Below, piece after piece: positions 44,430 to 51,748 of a DNA stretch of 64,000 bases; within the stretch, counting starts at the first letter, position 1; every line of letters begins with the position of its first letter. The notes below the pieces were generated by a model. The model was not told the origin of the DNA. It saw nothing but the letters and a program-made list of their open reading frames with translations, and did not search any database. Origin of the DNA: Cohnella sp. SGD-V74 (GTDB taxonomy: Bacteria; Bacillota; Bacilli; Paenibacillales; Paenibacillaceae); the NCBI RefSeq assembly GCF_003001675.1, contig NZ_PVYW01000006.1, forward strand, positions 62,001 through 126,000. The letters run 5' to 3'. Both the position numbers and the translations under genes were made by a program.

Positions 44430-44465
44430 TGTTCGTTTATAACATTATATTAATTTAAACAAACA
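44430..44465 (-). promoter_or_regulatory. Inverted-repeat operator, probable DeoR-type site
   Basis: TGTTCGTTTA (44430) and TAAACAAACA (to 44465) are inverted and match at nine of ten positions, 16 bases apart. They bracket a TATAAT-like -10 on the minus strand (44449-44444), so a bound repressor would block the aldolase operon. The DeoR-type gene at the operon end is the obvious binder. Confidence 0.6.
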
Positions 44466-44496
44466 ATAATGTCGAGCAGTATTTGATCGTTTTGCG

Positions 44497-44529
44497 AAAA
44501 ACAAAAGACGCGAATCTACGATCCGCGCC
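44497..44529 (-). terminator. Terminator of the GNAT gene
   Basis: On the minus strand GGCGCGGAT-CGTAG-ATTCGCGTC forms a stem (two wobble pairs) followed by TTTTGTTTTT. It lies 16 bases past the GNAT stop codon. Confidence 0.8.
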
Positions 44530-44544
44530 CGGTTCCGCCCCCTC

Positions 44545-45054
44545 TTATTGATCGAGAGAAATTTCCTTTTCCATAACATAGTCGTCCATAACAAAGCCCC
44601 CTCCGATATCCGCCGCTTGCTCGCGAACGGTCCGGAAGCCCTTTTTCTCGTAAATCGCGATCGTGGACGCATTATGCCGATTCACGGTGAGCCAGATCGC
44701 GCCCAGCCTGCGTTCCCTGCACAGTTCCTCCAAGAAGCTCATCGCTTCGCTGGCGTATCCTTGACCTCTACAAGCCTTGAGAATGTAGAATTTGCTCAGC
44801 AGCAGCTTCGTCTCCTCCGGCTTGATCCCCATATAGCCGACGTTCTCTCCGTCCGCCTGCATGAAGTAGTACTCGTAGCCTTGGCGCTCGATTTGGTCCG
44901 TCATGGCATGGGCGGATTGAAACTTGTCCAGCATGTAGTCGATCTGCCCGGTCGAAATGATGCTGACGAAATACTCGTTCCAAATTTCCGAGGCCAATCG
45001 GGCCGCAGCCTCTACGTCTTCCCTTGTTTCTACTTGCCGAAAAGAAAGCCTCAT
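44545..45054 (-). CDS. GNAT-family N-acetyltransferase
   Basis: A 169-residue GNAT protein. The acetyl-CoA loop is seen in ILKACRGQGYASEAM (about residues 93-107), then AIWLTVNRHNASTIAIYEKK, the usual C-terminal strand and helix. The acceptor cannot be predicted. It is divergent from Uma2 array B, sharing a 218-base intergenic region, and closes with a strong terminator. Confidence 0.85.
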   Translation of the reverse strand: MRLSFRQVETREDVEAAARLASEIWNEYFVSIISTGQIDYMLDKFQSAHAMTDQIERQGYEYYFMQADGENVGYMGIKPEETKLLLSKFYILKACRGQGYASEAMSFLEELCRERRLGAIWLTVNRHNASTIAIYEKKGFRTVREQAADIGGGFVMDDYVMEKEISLDQ

Positions 45055-45147
45055 AGCGTCTCATCCTTCCTCTTCACTCTCTCTTCATCCTACCCTCTCG
45101 TCCGCTCTGTCGCAAATCGCCAGAACCGACGACCTCAACGCCCAATA

Positions 45148-45176
45148 TTGACAACCCCTGATGAATTCGGCATAAT
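45148..45176 (+). promoter_or_regulatory. Strong sigma-A promoter of Uma2 array B
   Basis: TTGACA (45148-45153), 17-base spacer, CATAAT (45171-45176), followed by AAAGGAA. Boxes, spacer length and the first transcribed bases agree with the array A promoter on the other strand 37 kb away. Confidence 0.8.
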
Positions 45177-45195
45177 AAAGGAAATCAAGTCGAGG

Positions 45196-45249
45196 AAGCA
45201 CCTCTCAAAGTCGGACACGTTCACGTGTTTCTTTGCGGGGTGCTTTTTG
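45196..45249 (+). ncRNA. Conserved leader hairpin of Uma2 array B (attenuator-like or small RNA)
   Basis: AAGCACC (45196) pairs with GGTGCTT (to 45245), CAAAG (45206) with CTTTG (45231), and ACACG (45215) with CGTGT (45224). A five-base T run follows. Outer stems and the preceding GTCGAGG are the same as in array A, while loop bases differ. It ends 24 bases before the first gene, nearly the same distance as in array A. Paired changes in the arms would show that the RNA structure is selected. Confidence 0.65.
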
Positions 45250-45272
45250 ATTATGTACCGGAGGCGGGGAAA

Positions 45273-45869
45273 ATGAAAAAGAAGACGTATGAGGAATTGG
45301 TGAAGGAATCGCCCGTTACCTACGAGATGTACGCGAATATGGAGGATGACGGCAATCGCTACGAGATTTCGGACGGGGTTCTGGAACTGATGAGTCCTTC
45401 TCCGGCATTTATTCATCAGTTGTTGCTCGGAGAAATCTTATTCAGGCTGAATGCAAGCTGCCGAAATGAGTTTATTATTGCAGTTGCCCCGGTAGACGTG
45501 ATCCTCTCTGATACCGAGCTTCGACAGCCCGATCTCGTCATGGTTCACATAAGCCGAACGCATATCATCAGCAACCGTGGCATTAACGGCGCTCCCGACC
45601 TCGTCGCCGAGATTACGTCCAAACATTCTCTCAAGCGAGACAAGCTGACAAAGCGCAACGTCTACGCCAAGTATGGCGTGCGCGAGTATTGGATTATCGA
45701 TCCGTCCAACTTTACCTTGGAGCAGTATGAATTACAAGACGACGATTATGAGCTGATCGATGTCTATTCCGGTGAGGAACCGATTCGCTCTCGCACTGCC
45801 CCTTGCGTTTCTTTCAGCATGGACGAGCTTATTCGCAGTCTTCCCATTCCGCCAGAACAGTTGAACTAG
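45273..45869 (+). CDS. Uma2-family (DUF820) nuclease-like protein, array B gene 1 (type a)
   Basis: A 198-residue Uma2 protein starting MKKKTYEELVKESP, with GGAGGCGGGG upstream. The core has RQPDLVMVH, NGAPDLVAEITSKHSLKRDK with candidate Asp, Glu and Lys, and EYWIIDPSNFTLEQYEL. Gene 3 is its close copy, exactly 1284 bases downstream, and differs mainly between FIHQ and NEFII. It is the first gene of a four-gene operon and is read through the leader hairpin. Confidence 0.8.
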   Translation: MKKKTYEELVKESPVTYEMYANMEDDGNRYEISDGVLELMSPSPAFIHQLLLGEILFRLNASCRNEFIIAVAPVDVILSDTELRQPDLVMVHISRTHIISNRGINGAPDLVAEITSKHSLKRDKLTKRNVYAKYGVREYWIIDPSNFTLEQYELQDDDYELIDVYSGEEPIRSRTAPCVSFSMDELIRSLPIPPEQLN

Positions 45870-45917
45870 CACGCTGGCAGCATGGCTTCCAACTTTCACA
45901 AGAAAGGAATGATTCGA

Positions 45918-46502
45918 GTGGAGAAAGACAAAAGAGCCGCCGACAAAGTGAAAGAACAGCCGGTAACCTACGAGATTTATGCGGAAATGCCCGATGACGG
46001 CAATCGTTACGAGGTGATCGACGGGGTGCTGGAACTGATGTCTCCTAGTCCTACGGCTTCTCATCAATCTATTGCAGTGGATCTTTGCTTTGAACTGAAA
46101 CAAAGCTGCAGATCGGATTACTTGATCTACGTCGCGCCGCTGGATGTTATCTTGAGCGACACGAATGTCGTGCAGCCCGACGCGATTATGATCCATCGCA
46201 ACCGAAAGCATATTGTCACTTCCAGAGGAATAGAAGGTCCGCCGGATCTGGCCGTAGAGGTTCTCTCCCCAAGCTCGCGGAAACGGGACAGGTTGAAAAA
46301 GAGGGCGGTGTACGAGAAACACGGCGTCCCGGAATATTGGATCGTCGACCCCGAGGCGCGGACATTGGAGCAGTTTCACTTGGACGAGAACGGGAAATAT
46401 GAGCTGATCCAGCTATACGAAAATGACGAGCAGGTCGTGTCAAGCAAACTCCCCTGCGTCTCCTTTGCGGTCAGCCAGCTATTCGGGGATGTGCTGCAAT
46501 AG
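45918..46502 (+). CDS. Uma2-family (DUF820) nuclease-like protein, array B gene 2 (type b)
   Basis: A 194-residue Uma2 protein. The GTG at 45918 is chosen because the matching codon in its twin (gene 4) is the ATG at 47202 and AGAAAGGA precedes both; an ATG at 45882 and one at 45909 are in frame but not conserved. Core: QPDAIMIHRNR, GPPDLAVEVLSPSSRKRDR, EYWIVDPEARTLEQFHL. It is more like the array A proteins than its type a neighbours are. Confidence 0.78.
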   Translation: MEKDKRAADKVKEQPVTYEIYAEMPDDGNRYEVIDGVLELMSPSPTASHQSIAVDLCFELKQSCRSDYLIYVAPLDVILSDTNVVQPDAIMIHRNRKHIVTSRGIEGPPDLAVEVLSPSSRKRDRLKKRAVYEKHGVPEYWIVDPEARTLEQFHLDENGKYELIQLYENDEQVVSSKLPCVSFAVSQLFGDVLQ

Positions 46503-46556
46503 CGGGAAAGTCGCGGTGAAGTTCCCGAAAGCGAAGAAGAACCGGAGGCAAAGAAA

Positions 46557-47153
46557 ATGAAGAAGAAAACGTACGAGGAATTGGTGAAGGAGTCGCCCGT
46601 GACCTACGAGATGTACGCGAATATGGTAGACGACGGCAACCGTTACGAGATTTCGGACGGGGTGCTGGAATTGATGAGTCCTTCTCCTCTATTTATTCAT
46701 CAATTCATCTGCCATAAGATGCAAGTCATACTTGACGGTAGCTGCCAAAACGAGTTTATCATTCTGGCCGCTCCGCTCGACGTAATTCTATCGGACACCG
46801 AGGTTCGGCAGCCCGATCTCGTCATGATCCATCTGAGCCGCACACACATTATCAGCAAAAGAGGTATTAACGGCGCTCCCGACCTCGTCGTCGAGATTAC
46901 GTCCAAGCACTCTCTTAAGCGGGACAAGCTGACGAAGCGCAACGTATACGCCAAGTACGGGGTGCGCGAGTATTGGATCGTCGACCCATCCAACTTTACT
47001 TTGGAGCAGTATGAATTACGCGAAGACCATTATGAGCTGATCGATGTCTATTCCGGTGAGGAACCGATTCATTCCCGTACTGCTCCCTGCATTTCTTTTA
47101 GCATGGACGAGCTCGTACGCAGCCTCCCCGTTCCGCCGGATCAGTTGACATAG
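46557..47153 (+). CDS. Uma2-family (DUF820) nuclease-like protein, array B gene 3 (type a)
   Basis: A 198-residue duplicate of gene 1, starting MKKKTYEELVKESP. Most of the chain is identical to gene 1, but the segment after FIHQ reads FICHKMQVILDGS against LLLGEILFRLNAS in gene 1. The candidate catalytic residues are kept (NGAPDLVVEITSKHSLKRDK). Spacing to gene 2 is 54 bases. Confidence 0.8.
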   Translation: MKKKTYEELVKESPVTYEMYANMVDDGNRYEISDGVLELMSPSPLFIHQFICHKMQVILDGSCQNEFIILAAPLDVILSDTEVRQPDLVMIHLSRTHIISKRGINGAPDLVVEITSKHSLKRDKLTKRNVYAKYGVREYWIVDPSNFTLEQYELREDHYELIDVYSGEEPIHSRTAPCISFSMDELVRSLPVPPDQLT

Positions 47154-47201
47154 CCGACTAGAAGCGCCAACTCCAAGTTTCCCAAGAAAGGAAGATTTCG
47201 A

Positions 47202-47786
47202 ATGGAGAAAAGCAAAAAAGCCGCGGACAAAGTGAAGGAGCAGCCAGCAACTTACGAGACTTATGCGGCATTGCCCGACGACGGGAACCGTTACGAGGTC
47301 ATCGACGGGGTGCTGGAGCTGATGTCTCCTAGTCCTACGACCTCTCATCAATCCATATTAGTGGAATTGATCGATGTGCTGCGTCAAAGCTGCAAATCGG
47401 ATTACCTGATCTACTTCGCTCCCCTAGACGTCATCCTGAGCGATACGAACGTCGTGCAGCCCGACGCGATCATGATCCATCGCAGCCGAAAGCACATTGT
47501 CACTTCCCGGGGAGTAGAAGGCCCGCCGGATCTGGCCGTGGAGGTCCTCTCCCCAAGCTCGCGAAAACGGGACAGGTTGAAAAAGAGGGCGGTGTACGAG
47601 AAACACGGCGTCCCGGAATATTGGATCGTCGACCCCGAGGCGCGGACATTGGAGCAGTTTCACTTGGACGAAAGTGGGAAATATGAGCTGATCCAGCTAT
47701 ACGAAAATGACGAGCAGGTCGTGTCAAGCAAGCTTTCTTGCGTCTCTTTCGCGGTCAGCGGCCTTTTTGCGGACGTGCTGCAGTAA
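47202..47786 (+). CDS. Uma2-family (DUF820) nuclease-like protein, array B gene 4 (type b)
   Basis: A 194-residue duplicate of gene 2, with the same length and an ATG at 47202. From PPDLAVEVL to the end it is almost identical to gene 2, while the stretch after SHQS differs (ILVELIDVLRQSCK against IAVDLCFELKQSCR). It is the last gene of the array and is convergent with cardiolipin synthase. Confidence 0.8.
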   Translation: MEKSKKAADKVKEQPATYETYAALPDDGNRYEVIDGVLELMSPSPTTSHQSILVELIDVLRQSCKSDYLIYFAPLDVILSDTNVVQPDAIMIHRSRKHIVTSRGVEGPPDLAVEVLSPSSRKRDRLKKRAVYEKHGVPEYWIVDPEARTLEQFHLDESGKYELIQLYENDEQVVSSKLSCVSFAVSGLFADVLQ

Positions 47787-47792
47787 CCGAAA

Positions 47793-47822
47793 GAAGCCTC
47801 GGCTTGGCAGCAAAGGCTTCTC
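47793..47822. terminator. Hairpin between Uma2 array B and cardiolipin synthase
   Basis: AGAAGCCT (47793) pairs with AGGCTTCT (47815). On the minus strand TTTCGG follows, on the plus strand CGATTG, so the T runs are weak. Its place between convergent genes suggests a terminator. Confidence 0.45.
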
Positions 47823-47870
47823 GATTGCCCGGTTTAGGCTGGCGATGCGAGAGCGATCATCGTTGATCCC

Positions 47871-49319
47871 TTACAGGATCGGAGACAGCAGCCGGGACAC
47901 CGACTCCTTGATCCGAATCCGCCGCGACCTCTGTCCGTACCGCTCCAGCGTCAACGCCTCGGACACCTTGATGTCCTCCCGGAACGCCTCCGCCAGCTTG
48001 GCGGAAACTTCCCGGTCGTACAGGAAGGCGTTCACCTCGAAATTGAGCTTAAAGCTTCGCACGTCCATATTCGCCGTGCCGACGGAGGCGATCTCCTCGT
48101 CCACGACGATCGTCTTGGCATGAATAAATCCGTTGCGGTACAAGTAGACGGATACGCCCGTTCTGAGCATCACCCCGATATAGGACAGAGTAGCCCAGTA
48201 GATGAACGGATGATCCGGCTTGTCCGGAATCATAATGCTCACTTGCACGCCCGACAGGGCGGCGATTCGCAGCGCGTCCAAGTAGCCTGCGTCCGGCACG
48301 AAGTAGGGAGTCTGGATCAAGATGGACCGTTTGGCGGAGGAGATCATTTTCACGTACCCGTTCTTGATATACTCCAGCTTCGATTCCGGCCCGCTGGCTA
48401 CGATCTGCACCCCGGCTGCGCCGAATGCCGCTTCCGGTTCGGGGAACAGCTCGGGACGATAATGAATGTCCGCTCGGGAAGCATAATTCCAATCGAGGAT
48501 AAATCGCGTCTGCATGGCATGAACCGCTCCGCCGCGAACTCTCAGATGCGTATCCCGCCAATAGCCGAATTTCGGATCCAACCCCAAGTATTCGTCCCCT
48601 ACGTTAAAACCGCCCACGTACCCGACTTTGCCGTCGATGATGACGAGCTTGCGATGATTCCGGTAGTTGAGCCGAACGTTGATCAAACGGAACTTGGACG
48701 GGAAGAAAGCCTCCGCGATTCCGCCCGCATCTCGAAGCTCCTGAAGGATGCGCCTGTTCAGCCTTCGCGAACCCAACTCGTCGTACAGCAGCCGGACACT
48801 CACGCCGCTTCGCGCCTTTGCCGCCAGCGCCCGGATCAGCTTCGTTCCCAAATCATCCTTCTGAATGATGTAGTACTGAACGTGGATGTGATCTTGGGCC
48901 TCCGCGATATCCCGGAACAGCCGGTCGAACTTCTGCTTGCCGTCCAGCAGCAGCTCCACCTCGTTGTCTTCGGTATACAAGGCTTTATTCGCTTTAAGGT
49001 GCATCGCGATCAGATCGTGATAATCGCCCGCCGCCGGATTGCCCATCGCGTGTCCGTCCGCGCTTATGAGGGCAAGCTGCTCTCTGGCCGCTTCCTCCGT
49101 TCCGGTGCGGTCGATCTCCTTCCATTCGAAAAGCCGGCTCCTCCTGTAGTTTTGCGCGAAAAACAAATAGAGCGCGAAACCGAGCAGCGGGATGAAGTAC
49201 AGCACGAGCAGCCACGCCCAAGTCGAGCCGATATCCCTTCTCTCCCGGAAGATGATCACCGATGCGAGCGTCATATTCAGCACAAGAACCAAACTTAGTA
49301 ACAAGGAAAGAACATTCAT
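47871..49319 (-). CDS. cls: Cardiolipin synthase
   Basis: A 482-residue phospholipase-D-type enzyme of the usual bacterial length. Two membrane segments at the N-terminus (about 2-24 and 34-54) precede two HKD catalytic motifs: HRKLVIIDGKVG and HAKTIVVDEEIASVG. It joins two phosphatidylglycerol molecules to cardiolipin and glycerol at the cytoplasmic membrane. The ATG at 49319 has GGAGG eight bases upstream; an in-frame ATG six codons earlier overlaps that site. Confidence 0.93.
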   Translation of the reverse strand: MNVLSLLLSLVLVLNMTLASVIIFRERRDIGSTWAWLLVLYFIPLLGFALYLFFAQNYRRSRLFEWKEIDRTGTEEAAREQLALISADGHAMGNPAAGDYHDLIAMHLKANKALYTEDNEVELLLDGKQKFDRLFRDIAEAQDHIHVQYYIIQKDDLGTKLIRALAAKARSGVSVRLLYDELGSRRLNRRILQELRDAGGIAEAFFPSKFRLINVRLNYRNHRKLVIIDGKVGYVGGFNVGDEYLGLDPKFGYWRDTHLRVRGGAVHAMQTRFILDWNYASRADIHYRPELFPEPEAAFGAAGVQIVASGPESKLEYIKNGYVKMISSAKRSILIQTPYFVPDAGYLDALRIAALSGVQVSIMIPDKPDHPFIYWATLSYIGVMLRTGVSVYLYRNGFIHAKTIVVDEEIASVGTANMDVRSFKLNFEVNAFLYDREVSAKLAEAFREDIKVSEALTLERYGQRSRRIRIKESVSRLLSPIL

Positions 49320-49430
49320 GTCGATAACCTCCGGCATCCGTTCGTTCGTCCGTTCCGCCGCCTAAGCAGTCTGTTTCGATATTAACAGGGACTTGGCGTG
49401 GATTCTATAAGATTTTGAGTTACGCACCGG

Positions 49431-49506
49431 TTATCAACAACTTAATCCACATATCCACAACTTTATCAACAGTTTACACACAGTTTACTCCTGATTTACA
49501 CACAAC
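49431..49506 (+). promoter_or_regulatory. Cluster of DnaA-box-like sequences
   Basis: Four nonamers one base from the DnaA consensus TTATNCACA lie in one orientation within 41 bases: TTATCAACA (49431), TAATCCACA (49443), ATATCCACA (49451) and TTATCAACA (49463). TTTACACACA-like repeats follow at 49473 and 49496. The stretch is AT-rich in a GC-rich genome. It lies between cls and the rhomboid gene. No dnaA, dnaN or other origin genes are near, so it is more like an accessory DnaA-binding cluster than an origin. Confidence 0.5.
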
Positions 49507-49582
49507 TCTATTTCAGCTGCGTCGCTTTGGAGATCAAGCTTCCCGATGGTATAGTAATAAGCATAACGAACAAAGGAACGGG

Positions 49583-50209
49583 ATGACCATGATCTTCCAA
49601 CGCAACGAAACGTTTCGCGGATACTTGCGCGCCTATCCGGTTACGTCGATCTTTCTGGCGGTTAATTTGATCGTATTCGTGCTCGATTATCTGATCCTCG
49701 ACAGAGAGCTGACGCTCAGAGGCATCTTCTATTTGGACCCGGATTACGATCCTTACGGTTTAAGCGAGCCATGGAGGTACGTCACTTCCATCGCGCTGCA
49801 CGGCGGGTGGGATCACCTGCTGTTCAACTGCTTCTCGACGCTTATTTTCGCGCCCCCGCTCGAACGGCTGCTCGGACATTTTCGATACTTCGTGTACTAT
49901 GTCCTGGCGGGCATCGCAGGCAATCTGCTGAGCGCGATCGTTTACGCCGGCTCGCTGCATTTCTCTCTCGGAGCTTCAGGGGCAATCTACGGCTTGTTCG
50001 GAGCTTACTTGTTTCTGGCCGTCTTCCGCAAGTTCGCCTTGGATGAGGCCACCCGGAAAACGATCTTTATTTCCATTGCATTCGGAATCATCTACTCGCT
50101 TATCGTACCGAATATCAACATTTGGGCCCATCTTGGCGGCGCTTTGGCCGGATTCGGCTTGATGGGATTGTTCGTCGCAAGCAAAACCAAAAAATACGGC
50201 CGCGGATGA
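49583..50209 (+). CDS. Rhomboid-family intramembrane serine protease
   Basis: A 208-residue membrane protein with six likely helices. Catalytic serine S132 sits in GASGAIYG and histidine H183 in NIWAHLGGALAG. The oxyanion-side HxxxxHxxxN motif is H73, H78 and N82. Rhomboids cut membrane proteins within the bilayer; the substrate here is unknown. The ATG at 49583 follows AAAGGAACGGG; earlier in-frame codons cross the DnaA-box-like region. Confidence 0.9.
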   Translation: MTMIFQRNETFRGYLRAYPVTSIFLAVNLIVFVLDYLILDRELTLRGIFYLDPDYDPYGLSEPWRYVTSIALHGGWDHLLFNCFSTLIFAPPLERLLGHFRYFVYYVLAGIAGNLLSAIVYAGSLHFSLGASGAIYGLFGAYLFLAVFRKFALDEATRKTIFISIAFGIIYSLIVPNINIWAHLGGALAGFGLMGLFVASKTKKYGRG

Positions 50210-50272
50210 AACAAAGTTGTGACGATTCGGTAGCAGATCTCGATTCGAATGCCGTTCCCTGCACGAATGCGT

Positions 50273-50300
50273 TTGACCTCAAGGCAAATTATGCTAAAAT
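50273..50300 (+). promoter_or_regulatory. Candidate promoter for the 118-residue unknown gene
   Basis: TTGACC (50273-50278), 16-base spacer, TAAAAT (50295-50300), about 60 bases before the start at 50363. Both boxes are one base off consensus. Confidence 0.5.
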
Positions 50301-50362
50301 GTTCATTGGTACTTTCTGGGGGATGCCGGATCGGATTACGACGAATTGAGAGGAAACGCATC

Positions 50363-50719
50363 ATGAACCGTATCAATAACGCGTTACGATTCTTCAAGGT
50401 TACGGGGGAGCTGCGCAAGGATAAATGCGAATTCAAGATCGCTCCATGGAAGCTGCTTCTGGAAACTCAACGGTACTACGAGATTAAACCGGAGAATGGC
50501 GCGGTCAAAAGAATCTACAAAGAAAAGCTCAATACGACGGTTGTCGAAACAAAACAATACGCCAACGGCACGCTGTGCTGCTCGGCCTTCTGCACGGAAG
50601 ACCGCATCGAGGAGCTTCAGCGGACCATTCTCAAGCAATTGCAGACGAGCATTAAGACGTACATGGAGGATCTCCAGCTGAACCTGACGGCGCTGAACCG
50701 CTATACGTCCAACCTCTAA
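50363..50719 (+). CDS. Conserved-looking small protein of unknown function
   Basis: A 118-residue soluble protein that I do not recognise. It is rich in Lys, Glu and Thr, and two cysteines lie close together (TLCCSAFCTEDR). The C-terminal third (EELQRTILKQLQTSIKTYME) is probably one long helix that could form a coiled coil. GAGAGGA lies nine bases before the ATG at 50363. It has its own promoter candidate and terminator, so it is a single-gene unit and very likely real. Confidence 0.7.
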   Translation: MNRINNALRFFKVTGELRKDKCEFKIAPWKLLLETQRYYEIKPENGAVKRIYKEKLNTTVVETKQYANGTLCCSAFCTEDRIEELQRTILKQLQTSIKTYMEDLQLNLTALNRYTSNL

Positions 50720-50728
50720 CATTCACAA

Positions 50729-50780
50729 CTCCGACAAAACGCTTTCTTCGTCCCAAGGACGCAGAAGGCGTTTTTGCTTG
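50729..50780 (+). terminator. Terminator-like dispersed repeat, copy 2
   Basis: CGACAAAACGC (50732) folds back on GCGTTTTTGC, with CGTCC/GGACG at the top and a T run inside the right arm. It is nine bases after the stop codon. The 52 bases match 38553-38604 (other strand) with only a few changes. Confidence 0.8.
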
Positions 50781-50876
50781 GTTCGCGCGGCCGCGGACAA
50801 GCATTTCTGCCGCGAATGCGTTACACTGGAAATAGCGGTTTCAACTTAATTAATGAGAGCATTGGAGGAATGTACA

Positions 50877-51608
50877 GTGGAAATCATTTACCATGGACAC
50901 TCTTGCATCCAGATCGTCACGGAAGGCAAGTCGCTGCTGTTCGACCCGTTCCTGAGAGGCAATCCTCTGGCGGTAACGAAGGCGGAAGACATCCGCGCCG
51001 ACTACATCTTGCTCACTCACGCGCATACGGATCATATTCTCGACGCGGAGCCGATCGCTCGCGCAAGCGACGCCACCATTGTCGCCACCTTCGAGCTGGC
51101 CATGTACATGTCCGCCCGCAAGAAGCTGAAGACGATCGATATGAACATCGGAGGAACGGTCGATCTGGGCTTCGCCAAGGCGAAGATGATTCAGGCGTTC
51201 CACAGCTCCGGCATCTTCCTGGAAGACGATCAGATCATTTACGGCGGCATGCCGGCCGGCTACATCGTGCAGACCGAAGGCTTGACGCTGCTCCATGCCG
51301 GAGATACGGCGCTGTTCTCGGACATGAAGATGATCGGCGACCGCCATCCGATCGATATCGCTTTCCTGCCGATCGGCGACCACTACACGATGGGACCGGA
51401 CGATGCGCTGCAGGCGGCCGAATGGTTTGGCGCCAAGCTCGTCATTCCGGTACACTACAACTCGTTCCCGCCTATCCGCCAAGACGCCGAAGCCTTCGCA
51501 CGGTGTCTGGACGCCCAAGGGCAACGCGGCTACGTGCTCGCTCCGGGAGAAAAGCTGGAAGTTACGGCTTCGTCGCTGCAACGGCTGACCGCTCGGGACG
51601 GCAAATAA
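50877..51608 (+). CDS. UPF0173-family metal-dependent hydrolase
   Basis: A 243-residue metallo-beta-lactamase-fold protein. The metal motif THAHTDH gives ligands H48, H50, D52 and H53, with further ligands in LLHAGDTAL and PVHYNSF. UPF0173 proteins are widespread in Firmicutes with no proven substrate. The GTG at 50877 follows GGAGGA by eight bases and gives the family start MEIIYHGHS; an earlier in-frame ATG at 50853 is less likely. Confidence 0.87.
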   Translation: MEIIYHGHSCIQIVTEGKSLLFDPFLRGNPLAVTKAEDIRADYILLTHAHTDHILDAEPIARASDATIVATFELAMYMSARKKLKTIDMNIGGTVDLGFAKAKMIQAFHSSGIFLEDDQIIYGGMPAGYIVQTEGLTLLHAGDTALFSDMKMIGDRHPIDIAFLPIGDHYTMGPDDALQAAEWFGAKLVIPVHYNSFPPIRQDAEAFARCLDAQGQRGYVLAPGEKLEVTASSLQRLTARDGK

Positions 51609-51748
51609 CGGATACGAAGCTGAATCGTCGCAAGCGAGGCGTAAAGTCCGAATAATACGATTACAGGTCGCAATCGGACAGTGACCGAACGTCCCGTTAG
51701 CCATTAATCTACTTCTAGACCCGCAATCGGAGAAGGAGAAGATTAGCG

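Noticed and set aside
49431-49506. Chromosomal replication origin
   Set aside because: DnaA-like boxes are present, but no dnaA, dnaN, recF, gyrB or unwinding region with origin gene order is seen, so only a DnaA-binding cluster is proposed.
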